A stretch of 64,000 nucleotides of DNA, taken from the NCBI GenBank assembly GCA_018434245.1, contig JAHDPQ010000113.1:1-64000 (forward strand), in the 5' to 3' direction. Source of the DNA: Oscillospiraceae bacterium (GTDB lineage Bacteria > Bacillota > Clostridia > Oscillospirales > Ruminococcaceae). Position 1 is the stretch's first letter; every line of letters begins with the position of its first letter. Below the pieces are notes generated by a model, which worked only from the letters and a program-made list of their open reading frames with translations, did no database searches and was not told the origin of the DNA. The translations under genes were made by a program, and so were the position numbers. This document shows positions 63,160-64,000 of this stretch, one piece after another.

Positions 63160-64000
63160 TGACGGAAAAAAGGGCACGAAACCGGCTGATTTTGGCTGGC
63201 ATTGTCATTGGATTGATTGCGGCAATTCTGGTTCTGCTGGGGAATCCTAAAAACATGGGCTTTTGTTTGGCCTGCTTTGTGCGGGATACCGCCGGCGCTG
63301 TGGGGTTGCATCAAGCGGCGGTGGTGCAGTACATCCGCCCCGAAGTCATTGGGTTGGTGCTGGGGGCCTTTGTGGTCTCTCTGATCTTCCGGGAATTTAA
63401 GCCCCGGGGCGGTTCCTCCCCCATGATACGGTTTGTCCTTGGCTTTTTTGTCTCCATTGGAGCCCTTGTGTTTCTGGGCTGCCCTTTCCGGATGATTCTG
63501 CGGCTGGCAGGGGGAGACCTCAACGCCATTGTGGGCCTTTTTGGCTTTTCCGCCGGTATCGGAGCCGGAGTGGTCTTTCTCAAGCGTGGCTATAGCCTTA
63601 AACGCACCTACCCCCTTTCCCCTCTGGAGGGAGCCTGGCTTCCCTTAGTTCAGGTGGCTCTGTTGGCTCTGCTGGTAGTGGCTCCTCCTTTCATCCTGTT
63701 CAGTGAAAAAGGCCCCGGTTCCATGCACGCTCCCATCATCACCTCTCTGGCGGCAGGGCTGGCGGTGGGAGCTCTGGCCCAACGCACCCGCCTGTGTATG
63801 GCAGGGGGCATCCGGGACGTCATCCTCTTTCAGGACTGGAATCTGATGATGGGCTTTGAGGCCATCTTTGTCGCCGCTCTGGTGGGGAATCTGATACTCA
63901 ACGCCACGGTGGGCGGATATTTTAACTTGGGCTTTCTGCCTCAGCCGGTGGCTCACAGCGACGGGCTCTGGAACTTTTTGGGCATGTTGGTGGTGGGACT
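63160..64000 (+). CDS. yedE: YedE-type selenium metabolism membrane protein, partial
   Basis: The first 280 residues; the gene runs off the window. ATG 63160 follows GGAGG by 8 nt. It begins with a transmembrane helix (about 10-28), then PKNMGFCLACFVRDTAG near 30-46, and later RTRLCMAGGIRDVILF near 208-223, both typical of the YedE/YeeE group, in which the two cysteines pair across a symmetric fold. YedE is associated with selenium or thiosulfate import. TATAAT lies upstream at 63113-63118. Confidence 0.85.

Noticed and set aside
1..64000. CRISPR arrays, insertion sequences, prophage or toxin-antitoxin modules
   Set aside because: No regularly spaced repeats, transposase or phage genes were seen; the RHH protein has no toxin partner next to it.

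Overview
The window looks like a chromosomal segment of an anaerobic, low-oxygen-adapted Firmicute of class Clostridia, most likely an Oscillospirales (Ruminococcaceae-type) gut bacterium. The evidence is the gene set: remA-gmk-rpoZ-priA-def, paired CNNM/CorC proteins, ThyX, hybrid-cluster protein, ECF transporter genes next to truA, the radical-SAM DNA repair pair and a YedE-type selenium protein. Promoters are of the TTGACA/TATAAT type and Shine-Dalgarno sites are strong. Most genes are GC-rich. The block at about 20.0-28.8 kb is visibly more AT-rich in its genes and intergenic DNA, and reads like a later acquisition.

Layout. 0-2.1 kb: a YeiH-type sulfate exporter divergent from a LysR regulator. 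2.3-9.0 kb: a minus-strand housekeeping run (yicC, remA, gmk, rpoZ, priA, def, rsmE, plus two small genes), preceded by a promoter and a roughly 210-nt leader. 9.3-10.6 kb: lplA, then an isolated tRNA-Val(CAC)-like gene with its own promoter and terminator and an unusual C at position 33. 10.6-19.7 kb: a complete lsr (autoinducer-2) locus, lsrACDBF divergent from lsrR-lsrK and a small cupin gene. No LsrG is present; the cupin is a candidate replacement. 20.0-28.8 kb: a sugar-acid locus. An IclR regulator, D-galactonate dehydratase, a TRAP transporter, an SDR and a zinc dehydrogenase lie on the minus strand; KDPG/KDPGal aldolase and a PfkB-type KDG kinase are divergent. 29.0-31.2 kb: the radical-SAM / TIGR03915-like DNA repair pair. 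31.4-42.3 kb: U32 peptidase-like and mltG genes, a 53-residue Gly/Cys-rich membrane peptide absent from long-ORF views, 5-FCL, DJ-1, GNAT, DUF2156, tmk, thyX, and DUF4349, CvpA and DUF5711 proteins. 42.4-49.9 kb: truA-ecfT-ecfA2-ecfA1, a methyltransferase, glmM, ruvB and ruvA. 50.4-53.0 kb: two CNNM/CorC paralogues in tandem. 53.1-56.8 kb: a membrane protein divergent from a nitrosative-stress-like operon (ferredoxin, broken cupin, ferredoxin, hcp) with a CRP/FNR-style palindrome centred at about -41.5. 57.0-61.7 kb: malic enzyme, then clpB behind a ribbon-helix-helix protein gene. 61.8-64.0 kb: a cysteine desulfurase-like gene divergent from a yedE gene cut by the window end.

How the parts work together. 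The lsr locus would import, phosphorylate and degrade AI-2 under LsrR control. The sugar-acid locus gives an uptake-to-pyruvate/glyceraldehyde-3-phosphate route, probably for D-galactonate or a related acid. The hcp operon fits a response to nitric oxide or hydroxylamine. No CRISPR array, phage or insertion sequence was seen. All assignments come from reading the sequence and recalled family features; no database search was run.
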